Shown here piece after piece: positions 34,601 to 42,982 of a DNA stretch of 64,000 nucleotides. The stretch is taken from contig NC_072453.1 of the NCBI RefSeq assembly GCF_027596085.1, positions 2,253,448 through 2,317,447 on the forward strand, read 5' to 3'. The stretch comes from Anoplopoma fimbria. Its lineage: Eukaryota > Chordata > Actinopteri > Perciformes > Anoplopomatidae. The first letter of the stretch is position 1. Every line of letters begins with the position of its first letter. A model generated the notes under the pieces. The model searched no databases and had not been told where the DNA came from. It saw nothing but the letters and a program-made list of their open reading frames with translations. Both the position numbers and the translations under genes were made by a program.

Positions 34601-37115
34601 GGACCACCAGCTCCACTGATACCAACTGACCTGCATGACTGAACCACATCCCTGGGAACAGCTGCATCTAGGAGGGTGTCAAAGGAGAAAACTCTGATAT
34701 TAATTCAATCCATTTTTATTATTCAACCATCTTTCAGTGGTTCCCAAAGTTTTTTGTTCATTATACCCACATGGCCTTGTTAGATAAGATAAAGTACCCT
34801 AAGTACCCCTTCATCAACACACACTTTAACCATTCATCCATTTTACCTTACTATTTCAACCGTTACTGTATTAATGTATTACTTTAGCTTCACCTAATTC
34901 ATTACGATCTGTTTCATGTTTCCGTTACCTTTTGCTGCTTGCTTGCTTCTGTTAGTGTTTAGAGGTTACAGTTGACTTTTTTCTGGGTTTTTCTAAAAAG
35001 CATAATATCTATTGCCATTTATTTATTATTAGTTAGCAACTTAACCAATCCCTGCTTTAACCCCCTAATTCCCGTCTTTTTCGTTTCTAACCCTTTATAA
35101 CCAAGCAATGTCAACTTGTAACCCCTCATCAGAAGTTTATTAAGTCTGTGGTTCTATTACTTTTTTTAAATACTTCATGGAAGTAACATTTCCAGCAATT
35201 ATCACTCTAACGTAATCCTGTTGTGCTGATGTTTTAGGTTCATCTTGTGATCCCTTTAGGTCTGGAACCAGTGTGTTACCAGTGTTTACTGACCTCCACG
35301 GTGAGCTGTCCGATGTCTGGGACATTGGGAAAGGGTTGTATCTGGGTCTGAGAATAGATGCCGCTCATGAGAACCAATCCAGTCAGGTAACTGTCCACAG
35401 AAGGTAAAGACTCTGCATGGAGAGAGATTAACCAAAATCACCTCATGGTACTTTCAAGACACATTTCTAATAATAATAGCATTACATGAGGATAAAATCA
35501 TGTAGTAGGTTCTGTCTCATTTATTGTCAACAACGTGAAGAGTGTTTTATTTGTGTGTCTCTGGTGTTCCCCAGTGAGATAAAAGTCTTACCAGTTACTT
35601 TTTTTTCACAGAGGAAGCGGTGTTGTCCAACACACTGAGCCTTCCTCCACTGTCCCCGTGTCCCCAAGGCCATCTGTGTACACCCCCCCTGACTCTCACC
35701 GCCTCCGGCCCACCATGCAGGACTGACTGGCTCCACAATCTGGTCAGAACCTCCTCCCTCCGATCTCTTCAGCCATATCCACACAGTGGTTTTCCTAAAA
35801 CAACACGAGAACAACAAGGAAAGGGTCTATTAACAGCTATAAGCATGTACAGACACACAAAAGGAGACGTTTGTTTGTAGCACTCACAGTGGAAACGAGT
35901 AATGGATGAAGTTTTGCAGCTCCAGACTGCCAGCGGATGCCAGATCTCCTCCCAGAGTTTCTCTGCATGAATCCTGGGCCTCAGGCCATGAGGATGTCCT
36001 CTCAGAGAGCCAATAGCATCGCAGGCTGGCCAGGTGGATCCGACCCCCTTTTGGACAAGGAGTGACCTCTGAAAGGCAACACACACAAGGAACTGTGAGT
36101 CAATTCTTAACAAATCAGATTTAAATATGGTAAATGAAATTGTCAAGATCTCCACATAAATCACATGATGAGAAGAGCAAGAGCTCATTAGCATGAGTCA
36201 CAGTAGCAAGTGATGTTGCAGGACAGGTGTTTCACATTTTGCATATTTTCTTTCATCACACACACTCTCACGTTTCATTTTTAAATGATCTTATTATTGC
36301 CCGTTAACTATTGTGACTTGTGCTGCTCTAATTAAGAAATTTAAACTGATGGATCAGTAAACATACTATTTTGAGAGACACCATGCTTCTCTGGAGAACC
36401 AAAAACCACAAATGTTTGTTACTCTCCATGTAACACAATACTTAATATATAGTATCAGAAAGATTGATCAAAAGTAAAATAACTCATTATGCAATGACTG
36501 ATACATTATTGATGCATCAAATTATTGATGATGTGGAGGAAGACTTTCACTGAAATGCTGAATTTTGTACTACTTAAATTGCTAGATTATTTTAAACTAT
36601 TGATTTTGGGAATACTGAATACGCTTAACCATTCAGGCATTAAAAAAGAATTTAAATAAAACTATTTGAAATGGAGAAACCACTCTTGTTATGTCAAGTT
36701 AGGCGTCACAAGTAGATATTCCTGCATTTTAAGACTTAAGACTAAAGCCTTTTAGTGAGCTTTGTATATATCACAATACCTGCATAACCACATTAGCCTT
36801 TCTTCACCTCTACCATGATAACCATTTGACACATCTACACTATAATAATAAAGCTATGACAGCAGTTAATGATGACCGACTTCACATCACAATCAGTAAT
36901 CACAAGCAGGAGAGGGGTCACTGTAGTTCACTCTTTACCTTTATTCTTCAAATGAGGCGAGAAAAAAAACAGGTTCACCCAAACAAAACATCACATTTTT
37001 ATTTTTCATCTTACTCAAATACAAAATTAAGCTTCTCACCTGCAGCTGCAGCGATGATCAAAACCACAACAAGAATCCACAGTGCCTGCTTTTGTGGCAC
37101 AAGTGTACCTGTCAT
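6694..37115 (-). CDS. pkd1b: Polycystin-1 (pkd1b-like), 42 coding exons
   Basis: Polycystin-1 is a large receptor-like membrane protein that assembles with the polycystin-2 channel at cilia and cell junctions. Exons, 5' to 3' on the minus strand (low-high): 37040-37115, 35888-36068, 35592-35794, 35294-35412, 34520-34667, 34174-34439, 33318-34076, 32661-32792, 32321-32496, 32044-32180, 27637-31295, 27334-27486, 27083-27223, 26171-26453, 25932-26034, 25564-25692, 25222-25372, 24909-25046, 24142-24286, 23335-24054, 21980-22133, 21628-21883, 21272-21467, 20970-21137, 20138-20278, 19830-20040, 19335-19458, 17390-17533, 16864-17296, 16466-16580, 16142-16338, 15719-15921, 15444-15641, 15201-15355, 10806-11006, 10184-10358, 9915-10097, 9192-9296, 8956-9090, 8674-8876, 7577-7688, 6694-7494. 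Every junction is GT-AG and the phases close without error, giving 12429 nt. LRR and WSC modules are missing, and the 5' neighbour is asb12 rather than the mammalian one; both favour pkd1b. The a/b assignment is inference. Confidence 0.93.
7689..8673. other. pkd1b intron 40 with interspersed-repeat fragments
   Basis: No exon is seen here. About 7860-8020 resembles a dispersed teleost repeat. The stretch 8340-8408, ending in gccactaaagcctacacactggtcctttaa-like sequence, matches copies near 55084-55147 and 58285-58312 and looks like one end of a shared non-autonomous DNA element. The short open frames here are not coding. Confidence 0.4.
11331..11840. mobile_element. Palindromic MITE-like element in intron 34
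   Basis: The outer ~110 bp form long imperfect inverted repeats. The left arm starts ctatggaagccctgagaggc (11331) and continues through ccattttctaaatctgatct. The right arm reads agatcagacttagaaaatgg and ends gcctcacagggcttctatgg (about 11766-11836). The arms align over about 100 bp with roughly three-quarters identity, around a spacer of about 300 bp. No coding capacity is visible. The family is not identified, and I could not define a target-site duplication with confidence. Confidence 0.7.
12681..12715. repeat. Perfect 17-bp inverted repeat with 1-nt spacer
   Basis: The string ATGTCAAATGGTGTAAC at 12681-12697 is followed by one C and then its exact reverse complement at 12699-12715. It is the head-to-head form of the 18-nt motif cluster and could be a dimeric protein-binding site or a cruciform. 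Function is not known. Confidence 0.9.
13116..13929 (+). CDS. Uncharacterised two-exon reading frame nested antisense in pkd1b intron 34
   Basis: An ATG just after an acceptor (ttaacag at 13109-13115) starts MALSSKEKVARHRARLNADP, which reads to a GT donor at 13214. Skipping a 181-bp GT-AG intron (13214-13394), the frame resumes at 13395 and is open to a TGA ending at 13929, about 210 residues in all. The N-terminal half is very basic (YQRRKREGKITN, KQRKLREKWRQSQRQYRNRN). The C-terminal half has a Cys cluster CFCARPAICRCYNP and a compact module (KFALVKYEGKPFVGQILQVV … QVSCMKQLNGKNVFTWPDP) that looks like a small SH3/Tudor-type barrel. I recall larger predicted teleost proteins with similar ends and an extra middle domain, so this may be an internally deleted, mobile-element-derived gene. 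Function is unknown. Confidence 0.6.
14044..14066. repeat. (CA)n microsatellite
   Basis: A simple run of CA dinucleotides lies just downstream of the nested reading frame. Confidence 0.9.
17779..17820. repeat. Perfect 42-bp palindrome
   Basis: The left half TATGACTTAGTTTAACACATT is followed directly by its exact reverse complement, with no spacer. It lies in pkd1b intron 27, a few hundred bases from the 33-bp minisatellite. It could extrude as a cruciform or be the fused ends of a decayed inverted-repeat element. No function is evident. Confidence 0.95.
18415..19108. repeat. 33-bp minisatellite (about 20 units) in pkd1b intron 27
   Basis: The unit is ATGACACAAGTTAAGTATGT followed by AAGTTTAGAACAT, with variants at the last positions (AACAT, ATAT, TACAT). 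Because 33 is a multiple of three, eighteen consecutive units give an open frame of an 11-residue repeat (MTQVKYVSLEH and variants). It is shifted from the first units by one extra T near 18506. The flanks at about 17990-18415 and 19109-19220 contain degenerate gtaagttaagta-type relatives, so the array grew from older related sequence. The frame is not expected to be translated. Confidence 0.95.
20138..21467 (-). other. pkd1b: pkd1b exons 23-25: first membrane segment and PLAT/LH2 domain
   Basis: Exon 23 encodes the first transmembrane helix (MVVGIVCAVLVLIHLLVGLI), after which YHYRVLVKTGLRRGAG starts a PLAT domain. Exons 24-25 continue it with AHVGISLYGVNKSGSRHL, DQFHLETDDNLGEVWKIRIW and DPSWYVQHVVVWDPQT. 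PLAT sits in the first cytoplasmic loop of polycystin-1 and binds lipid and adaptor proteins. Confidence 0.92.
20279..20969. other. pkd1b intron 24, low-complexity decayed repeat
   Basis: Sequence from about 20420 to 20650 repeats variants of tttgtgtctctttgtagtcatt, an old decayed tandem-like repeat common in fish introns. No exon or element end is recognised. Confidence 0.4.
21628..22133 (-). other. pkd1b: pkd1b exons 21-22: GPS autoproteolysis site
   Basis: The segment ends in a GPS motif: SLCRYYSVEERRWSSEGL, then AAHCLTQHLTMFGASLFV. The tripeptide HLT is the expected cleavage site (after Leu). The Cys and Trp residues that define the motif are in place, so cis-autoproteolysis as in mammalian polycystin-1 is predicted. 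Confidence 0.9.
22134..23334. other. pkd1b intron 20, no feature recognised
   Basis: This 1.2-kb intron has no coding exon. About 22880-23040 (ttcaggccgcagcaagcagc and around) has the look of an interspersed repeat, but I cannot name the family. Confidence 0.4.
23335..27486 (-). other. pkd1b: pkd1b exons 12-20: REJ module and GAIN-like region
   Basis: These nine exons (about residues 1953-2606) correspond to the REJ (receptor for egg jelly) region. Visible pieces include QLHPGTVYVFTITVHKEGR, CSVLSSPHHIGYNSPIILSG, YTFTLNVSQPGKELWGSASL and SELLCEKCHQKVLEAVGKM. Exon 20 (23335-24054, 720 nt) leads into the GAIN fold with SQKSEVVQVLFGMDAGLG. Intron 19 (24055-24141) is only 87 bp. Confidence 0.85.
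25780..25869 (+). repeat. LINE-tail-like fragment with (ATT)n
   Basis: The string caccttgagatttcattgta, then aaagtgtgctatgtaaataa, then an ATT run (about 25842-25867) resembles the 3' end of L2/CR1-type LINEs or SINEs that borrow such tails. A similar tail lies at 57505-57596. It is in pkd1b intron 15. Confidence 0.5.
27637..31295 (-). other. pkd1b: pkd1b exon 11: giant PKD-repeat exon (about residues 733-1952)
   Basis: One 3659-nt exon encodes most of the extracellular PKD (Ig-like) repeat array. Each repeat carries a variant of W-x-F-G-D-G and a later HxF/HTY turn: YTWDFADGS, NFDFGDGS, HWLFGDGS, VLWDFGDGS and YIWYFGDSA. Many N-glycosylation sequons (NVT, NVS, NIS) fit an ectodomain. The reading frame is fully open, so this paralogue is probably under coding constraint. 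Vertebrate PKD1 genes have a similarly huge exon 15. Exons 8-10 upstream encode further PKD repeats (RWDLGDGSS in exon 10). Confidence 0.93.
31640..31900. repeat. Interspersed-repeat-like segment in pkd1b intron 10
   Basis: The core catagactgtataaaatatg followed by gacagagcctctgtgacttc is a phrase I recognise as frequent in teleost introns. No element ends or coding sequence are visible, so the family is left unnamed. Confidence 0.4.
32990..33280. repeat. Dispersed teleost repeat fragment (family A) in pkd1b intron 7
   Basis: Phrases such as gcaatccatctaatagttgt, tatttggtcataaaccaaag and catgctaacatttgctaatc recur, diverged, at about 45430-45640, 46230-46380, 50070-50180, 50390-50660 and 58020-58080. 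These are pieces of one old interspersed family. Confidence 0.6.
33318..34667 (-). other. pkd1b: pkd1b exons 5-7: LDL-A-like Cys-rich segment and following extracellular region
   Basis: Exon 6 encodes a Cys-dense stretch (NPFSCCSAVPLC, GGCSMGQYWCHLLEACV, TTSPCSPF) that corresponds to the LDL-A-related region of polycystin-1. Exon 7 is 759 nt and encodes about 253 residues, including IMVYPDDIVAIQHT, RQSYVSLRRTEWGGWW and a segment with PKD-like spacing. From memory its size is close to human PKD1 exon 11, which supports orthologous exon structure. Exon 4 (35294-35412) links the lectin to this region. Confidence 0.75.
34668..35293. other. pkd1b intron 4, nothing recognised
   Basis: AT-rich intron sequence with no exon or element signature. 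Confidence 0.4.
35592..36068 (-). other. pkd1b: pkd1b exons 2-3: C-type lectin domain (about residues 26-153)
   Basis: The segment shows the C-type lectin framework: CYWLSERTSSWPEAQDSC with helix residues, GGDLASAGSLELQNFI, TTVWIWLKR and a closing GQHRFLCEKK. The Cys and Trp scaffold is present. The usual carbohydrate-binding EPN and WND motifs are not evident, since WRKAQC stands where WND would be expected, so classical calcium-dependent sugar binding is doubtful. Confidence 0.85.
36069..37039. other. pkd1b intron 1, no LRR or WSC exons
   Basis: I searched this 971-bp intron on the minus strand for leucine-rich-repeat or WSC-like reading frames and saw none. It is AT-rich and unremarkable, consistent with real loss or absence of the N-terminal modules. 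Confidence 0.6.
37040..37115 (-). other. pkd1b: pkd1b exon 1: start codon and signal peptide
   Basis: The exon encodes MTGTLVPQKQ followed by a hydrophobic core ALWILVVVLIIAAAAG, a classic signal peptide. The donor is GTGAGA in phase 1. It splices in frame to the lectin exon, which begins AG GTC ACT CCT. No LRR-encoding exon is visible in the 971-bp intron that follows. Confidence 0.85.
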
Positions 37116-38231
37116 CTTGTAGAGCACTTCACATCCTCCTGAAGAAAGAAAATAGTCCCTGCCTAATCACCAGAGGAGCATTGTAGAAACCAATGCACTG
37201 CAATCGTTACATTAAACATGCAGGTTCTTAAGATCTTCTTTTCCCTGTCATTGCCACAAGACTCTCATCTTCCGCGGTGCTCTTGTACAAGTTAAAAGTT
37301 CTCCTCTCAATCCCTCTTCCATGCTCTCCTCTCCCTCCACCAACATCCCCTCCCCTCGTCCGGCAAAACCCACCATGAGTGATGTTGGTGTGGCTGTTTT
37401 AAAGGCCTCTTCTCCACTCTCTGTGAGCGCCTGGGTGACTTCTGCTTTGTCTCTCAGCAACGGCCATAGAAGCAGAGTGGACAGAGGAGGCCGGCGCTGC
37501 TCATTACCATGTTGTAAAACCCCTGGAGCTCAATAGAAACAGTCAGACTCACTCAGGCGGGATGCAGCTAAGGATCCTGACAGAAACAAGCCTCAGAGAC
37601 CATAAGGACCTTTGTGTTGTTTGGGCAAAATTGTTGCTTTTTATTCGTTTTATGAATATAGAGGGATCGTTATTTTTTTGTCTGAGTTAGAAGAAGTTTC
37701 ACATTTTGAAACTTCTCTCTCCTGCATTGTGAGGAGGCCGTGGCCTTGTTGTTGCCTGAGAGCAAACACAAAGATCTCATCACTGACCAAACAAAGGCTC
37801 TGTGACGCACATGCAAAACTAATAGTCCTAGCTTTAAAAGAAAGGATGCCATCTAGGTTGCCTGGAGAGAGAACAGATAAAGTTGAAGGCAGTGATAAGA
37901 CAACCATAGCTGAGTATTGTCTGTCTATTGCCATGGATACGATTGTATTTCTCTTTGTGAGGAACCTTTCCCCTCACAGGAGCAGCAGATTCAGCAAGAG
38001 GGAGTTGTATTGTTTACTTAAATAGAGCCCTTATTCCAATAGTGGGAGTATTTAATTCTAGCAGTGTGACACCTAAAATTTATTTTTAATATATATTACC
38101 CACAGAGCAGCCCCAAGAGTGTTCAATATAAAATACATATTAAAAGTAAAGTAACAACAAAAAAATCACATGAATAAATTGCGTGAAATATCTAAATAAA
38201 CCAGAAATTAAGGAAATATTCAAACTCATCT
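37116..38231. promoter_or_regulatory. pkd1b 5' flank (putative promoter/5' UTR)
   Basis: This is the region just upstream of the pkd1b start. It includes a CT-rich stretch (37311-37365) and a minus-strand upstream frame of 70 codons at 37248-37460, ending 132 bases before the start codon. No TATA box is convincing, and the transcription start cannot be placed from sequence. Confidence 0.3.
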
Positions 38232-38233
38232 TA

Positions 38234-39789
38234 CAGTGGATATAAAAAGTCTACACACCCCTGTTAAAATGCCATGTTTTTGTGATGTAACGTGAACAAT
38301 TCAATTGAAAAACAAACTGAAATCTTTTAGGGGAAAAAAAATAAAAATAAAAAAGTAAAACAATGTGGTTGCATAAGTGTGCACACCCTCTTATAACTGG
38401 GGATGTGGATGTGTTCAGAATTAACCAATCACATTCAAACATGTTAAATAGTAGTCAGTACACACCTGCCATCATTTAAAGTGACTCTGATTAATCCCAA
38501 ATAACGTTCAGCTGTTCTAGTAGGATTTTCCTGACATTTTCTTAGTTGCATCTTACAGCAAAAGCCATGGTAGCATCAGAGGTACCTCATTGTTGAAAGG
38601 TATCAGTCAGGAGAAGGGTACAAAATAATTTCCAAGACATTAGACATACCATGGAACACAGTGAAGACAGTCATCATCAAGTGGAGAAAATATGGCACAA
38701 CAGTGACATTACCAAGAACTGGACATCCCTCCAAAATTGATGAAAAGACGAGAAGAAAACTGGTCAGGGAGGCTTCCAAGAGGCCTACAGCAACATTAAA
38801 GGAGCTGCAGGAATATCTGGCAAGTACTGGCTGTGTACTACATGTGACAACAATCTCCCGTATTCTTCATATGTTTGGGCTATGGGGTAGGGTGGCAAGA
38901 CGGAAGCCTTTTCTTACGAAGAAAAACATCCAAGCCCGGCTAAATTTTGCCAAAACTTACATGAAGTCTCCCAAAAGCATATGGGAAAATGTGCTATGGT
39001 CTGATGAAACCAAGGTTGAACTTTTTGGCCATAATTCCAAAAGGTATGTTTGGCGCAAAAACAACACTGCACATCACCCAAAGAACACCACACCCACAGT
39101 GAAGCATGGTGGTGGCAGCATCATGCTTCCGAGCTGCTTTTCTTCAGCTGGAACCGGGGCCTTAGTCAGGGTGGAGGGAATTATGAACAGTTCCAAATAC
39201 CAGTCAATTTTGGCACAAAACCTTCAGGCTTCCATTAGAAAGCTGAAGATGAAGAGGAATTTCACCTTTCAGCACGACAACGACCCAAAGCATACATCCA
39301 AATCAACAAAAGCATGGCTTCACCAGAAGAAGATTAAAGTTTTGGAATGGCCCAGCCAGAGCCCAGACCTGAATCCAACTGAACATCTGTGGGGTGATCT
39401 GCAGAGGGCTGTGAACAGGAGATGCCCTCGCAATCTGACAGATTTGGAGCTCTTTTGCAAAGAAGAGTGGGCAAATATTGCCAAGTCAAGATGTGCCATG
39501 CTAATAGACTCATATCCAAAAAAACTGAGTGCTGTAATAAAATCAAAAGGTGCTTCAACAAAGTATTAGTTGAAGGGTGTTCATATTTATGCAACCAGGT
39601 TATTGTAAGTTTTTTATTTTTTATTTTTCCCCCTAAAAGATTTCAGTTTGTTTTTCAATTGAATTGTTCACGTTATAGGTCACATTAAAGGTGGAAAAAG
39701 TTCGGACATGATTTATCTTTGTCTCGTTTTTTTACATCACAAAAAACCTGGCATTTTAACTGGGGTGTGTAGACTTTTTATATCCACTG
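38234..39789 (+). mobile_element. Tc1/mariner transposon with intact ends
   Basis: The ends are inverted repeats, CAGTGGATATAAAAAGTCTA and onward at 38234 and its complement ending at 39789. They flank a TA target duplication (38232-38233 and 39790-39791). Homology between the ends extends about 100 bp (to ctgaaatcttttagggg on the left). About 55 bp near 39680-39735 on the right has no counterpart on the left. The element is 1556 bp and carries one transposase gene. It sits between the divergent genes pkd1b and asb12. Confidence 0.95.
38602..39569 (+). pseudogene. Tc1-like DD34E transposase, N-terminus disrupted
   Basis: The frame runs from ERYQSGEGYKIISKTLDIPW through the HTH region (VIIKWRKYGTTVTLPRTGHP) to the end KGASTKY. 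The catalytic triad is visible: WSDETKVELFG, FQHDNDPKHTS and PDLNPTEHLWGDL, with 34 residues between the second Asp and the Glu. The usual upstream start (atggtagcatcagaggtacc, 38567) is out of frame with the body, and a TAG lies in the body frame just upstream, consistent with a small deletion. Most of the protein is intact, but the start is lost, so activity is unlikely. Confidence 0.85.
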
Positions 39790-39791
39790 TA

Positions 39792-41204
39792 TGTGTTGCG
39801 TCATCATTTGTATCTTCATGTGTAAAACAGAGTTTAATTTGAGTATATTCTTATTTAAATACAAAACATTTGATTTCAAAATGCCTCTTATCAAAAGTCA
39901 GTTTAAGTTTATAATGCATTTTCCCCCCATTTGACTTATTCATAACTGTCCATTAAAAATAAAATCTTGCACGAAATATTTTTTTAATTTATTATTTCAT
40001 ATCATTTTTGTATAATTAAAAACATAACTTCAATAAAACCATTATATGATATCAAGCATGATGAAATAATAATCATTACAACACTGCAAATGTTAATTTA
40101 CATATTGCACATAATTTAATAATGTGTTAATTTATTTTTAACATGCTGTAATATATTTTTTTTACATGTGTGGAATATTGAATACTTTAGGGCTTCAGGA
40201 ATTTTGCCAAATAATCTTTTAATTGCTAGTTTACTGTTTGAGTTTTATAATGCATTCTTTATATGCTAACTGAAGAGGTCAATTTATGATAGCATTTAAA
40301 AAATATATAATTAAAAACTGCAAAAAGGTCCTCCATGTCATTAGAGCCGTGAACCACTAGAGGGCAGTAATGCGACATTACAGTGAATGTGTTCCGCAAC
40401 AAAAAACACGACGAAGAAGAGGAAAAACCAGGAAGATGAAGAGGGCAGCTGATGGTGACACATCTTAGGTAGGCTGACATTAAACCTAGTAAACACAGCA
40501 GAGCAGCTTCTGTTTGTCCGCACCACTGGGTCAAAACGGGAAAACGCGAGATGTGTAACGTGAAATGTGCAGCGTAATCCCGAACTGGATTTCACGGTTG
40601 TTGTTCTCGTCCTTCCTGTTGGGGAGGCATTAGCATACGGGACGGAGGCTCGGTTAGTAAACACTGTAGCTCCTGTAAATACGGAGCATTTCCGCATGTT
40701 GTCATTCAACGACACGACAAGTCACAGTTATATACGTTGGATTTCCCCACCACGACACCGTGTTCGTGGGACATACATTTTAGAAATTGGTATACTACTA
40801 AACGTTTATTATGACATATTTTATACATTATTTTTATGCCGAATTTTCCCAGTAAACCTTCATTATTCAGATACGAGAAAAAGATTGTGGCCAAATGGTT
40901 GTATTTTTCACTGAAAAGCTATTAAACAATCATTTGTGAAACATCTTGAAGGGATCCATCCATTCTAACAGGAGTAATGCCTACAAGCTGTTACTCCTGG
41001 TAAAGAAAAAAAGCTGTGTGAAATTAGAGTCATCAATATATGACCAAATGAGTTCACATAAAGAAACTTGTCAGCCTCATACAAGAGCTGATTTTGTTCT
41101 CTGTGCAGCCGATCAGGTTGTAGCAGCACATATCTGACAGGAAGCCTCGGTCAAATGTATTTTCGGTGTCTCTTTCATTTTGTCTGTCATTTCCAGCAGG
41201 TTCT
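39792..41204. other. asb12 5' flank
   Basis: AT-rich up to about 40330, then a moderately CpG-containing part (40350-40760) that could hold the promoter and a non-coding first exon. An acceptor (ttccag, 41191-41196) sits nine bases before the asb12 start codon, so a 5' UTR exon upstream is likely. It cannot be placed. Confidence 0.4.
40354..40367 (+). promoter_or_regulatory. CTCF-like motif upstream of asb12
   Basis: CCACTAGAGGGCAG is a close match to the CTCF core consensus. It lies between the two divergent genes, where an insulator would make sense. Related forms occur at 46129-46142 (CCACTAGATGGCAG) and 46716-46729 (CCACTAGATGTCAG), both in slc39a11 intron 3' of the 70-nt exon. Binding is a prediction only. 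Confidence 0.45.
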
Positions 41205-42982
41205 ATGCTCCAACTAAGGACATCTGCAGAAGAAAAAAGCAGCTGTGAAATCTCCCAGCTCAGACAAGCAGTGCTACAAAACAATGACAGACTCGTCGAT
41301 GAGATGCTCTGCCAAGAAGTCTACAGGAAAGTCATCAACTGCAGAGGTGGCTGGGGCATCGCGGGCACGCCTCTGCATGCCGCCGTGTCCAAAGGCCACC
41401 TCAGCTGTCTGCAGGTCCTGCTAGGCCACGGCGCCCTGGTGGACTGCGTGGATGTCAAGGCTCAGACCCCTCTCTTCGCTGCCGTCCGGGGGAAATATCT
41501 GGACTGTGTCTTAGCGCTCCTCGGAGCCGGAGCCAACCCCAACGGGAACGCGTCCAACAACTGCTCCCCCGTCCTCACTGCGGCCCGGGAGGGCGACGTG
41601 GAGATACTGCACGAACTGCTGAGACGCGGCGCGGAGGTGAACTCCCGCTCCAAGGTCCTGCTCTGGACGTCCAGCGCCAGGGTGTCCAGCGGGCCGCTGT
41701 ACCTGGCCGCCGTTTACGGACACATGGAGTGTTTCAGACTGCTGCTGCTCTACGGGGCGGACCCGGATTACAACTGCACCGACGAGAGGCTGCTGAGCTC
41801 CATCAAGCAGCCCAAAACGGTGCTAGAGATGTGCCTGAGGCACGGCTGTGGGGTGGAGTACATCCAGCTCCTGATCGACTTCGGTGCAAACGTCTACCTC
41901 CCTACTCTGATCATCGAGAAGTCCACGAAGCAGAACGAGGCTGTGGAGCTGCTTCTGGAGGAGAGAGGTGAGGCACATGTGTACATGTCTGCCTCTAAGG
42001 ATGGCTGGCAGCAACAGGTCATTTCAAACAGATGGAAAGGTCGTGCTTTGTGCATACTGACTGGAGCAGTTGCTCATAATATTCAGACTAAAATGCATTA
42101 ATAGTTTAATGAACATTGTCACAACTTATTTAATGAGTCTGTAGTTTCCTAGAAGGGACAATGACATATGCTACTAATTGTGGGGAAGTTGTCCAGTGGT
42201 AGTGTTAAAAAACGGACCTAGACAGTGTTTTAGTCAATGCACCTCACACGTGTGATTACAGGCAAGAAAAAAATCTACATATACGGAGAATAAAGTTTTC
42301 AATGCTCATTAGTTATGACCGAATATTTTCCTTGTTTAAATGAAGGTTTTTCTTTCAGGGAAACTCCCATTTTCGCTTTGATAATTGGGACCAGCTTACA
42401 TGGTTACTTCTGGGAAACTTTACTCAGAATTATTGGGAATTGATGATAACATTTCAGCTGCTGTCTTCCCTTCTATTCTGATAATGAAATTCACTGAAGA
42501 AGCCCCCTTCTACATTAATCCTGCAGACATCACTCTTGACTACTTTTATGCAGAATTTGATTTTCACATTAGTCTCTGTGAACGTCAATATTTAAAAACA
42601 AAACATGGTCTGCTAACTCTTTTGCATATTTTTTTCATCTATTTAAACCAAGGGGGTAACAAAGACCATTTAATCATACTTCTCGTGATGGTGTAGTTTG
42701 TTAAAAGACACACTTTAGAAGATCATGTTAGATAAAGGAGTGCAATGAGGTGCATTAAGAGTGTGATTTTTTTAAATAATAACTTATTTTGTGGTCGCCT
42801 AGTTTTCTAATTCCTCTCCTGTCGTCTCAGGAAATCCAAAGGCCTTGACTTCACAGTGCCGACTCGCCGTCCGAGGATACCTCAAAAAGATCAACAAGAT
42901 CCACTGTATCGACCAGCTGGACATGCCAACAAGTCTCATTAACTTCTTGCAACACAAGCCGGTCCCAGTCACTGTTCTGTAG
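41205..42982 (+). CDS. asb12: Ankyrin repeat and SOCS box protein 12
   Basis: Two coding exons, 41205-41967 and 42831-42982, join in phase 1 (GT donor at 41968, CAG acceptor before 42831) to give 304 residues; the human protein is about 309. ASB proteins are substrate receptors for Cullin-5/elongin BC ubiquitin ligases. Ankyrin repeats are clear: TPLHAAVSKGHLSCLQVLLG, TPLFAAVRGKYLDCVLALLG, SPVLTAAREGDVEILHELLR and GPLYLAAVYGHMECFRLLLL. The C-terminus holds a SOCS-box-like region (SQCRLAVRGYLKK … DQLDMPTSLINFLQHK). NPNGNASNNCSPVLTAA and DPDYNCTD are characteristic of ASB12. An upstream in-frame ATG at 41166 lies inside the putative intron, so the start at 41205 is preferred. Exon 1 is GC-rich compared with its surroundings. 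Confidence 0.93.
41968..42830. other. asb12 intron
   Basis: Single 863-bp coding intron with GT-AG ends. Nothing else is recognised in it. Confidence 0.8.

Noticed and set aside
41166..41204. Earlier asb12 start (MSLSFCLSFPAG)
   Set aside because: A polypyrimidine tract and ttccag acceptor lie within it, so it is probably intronic.
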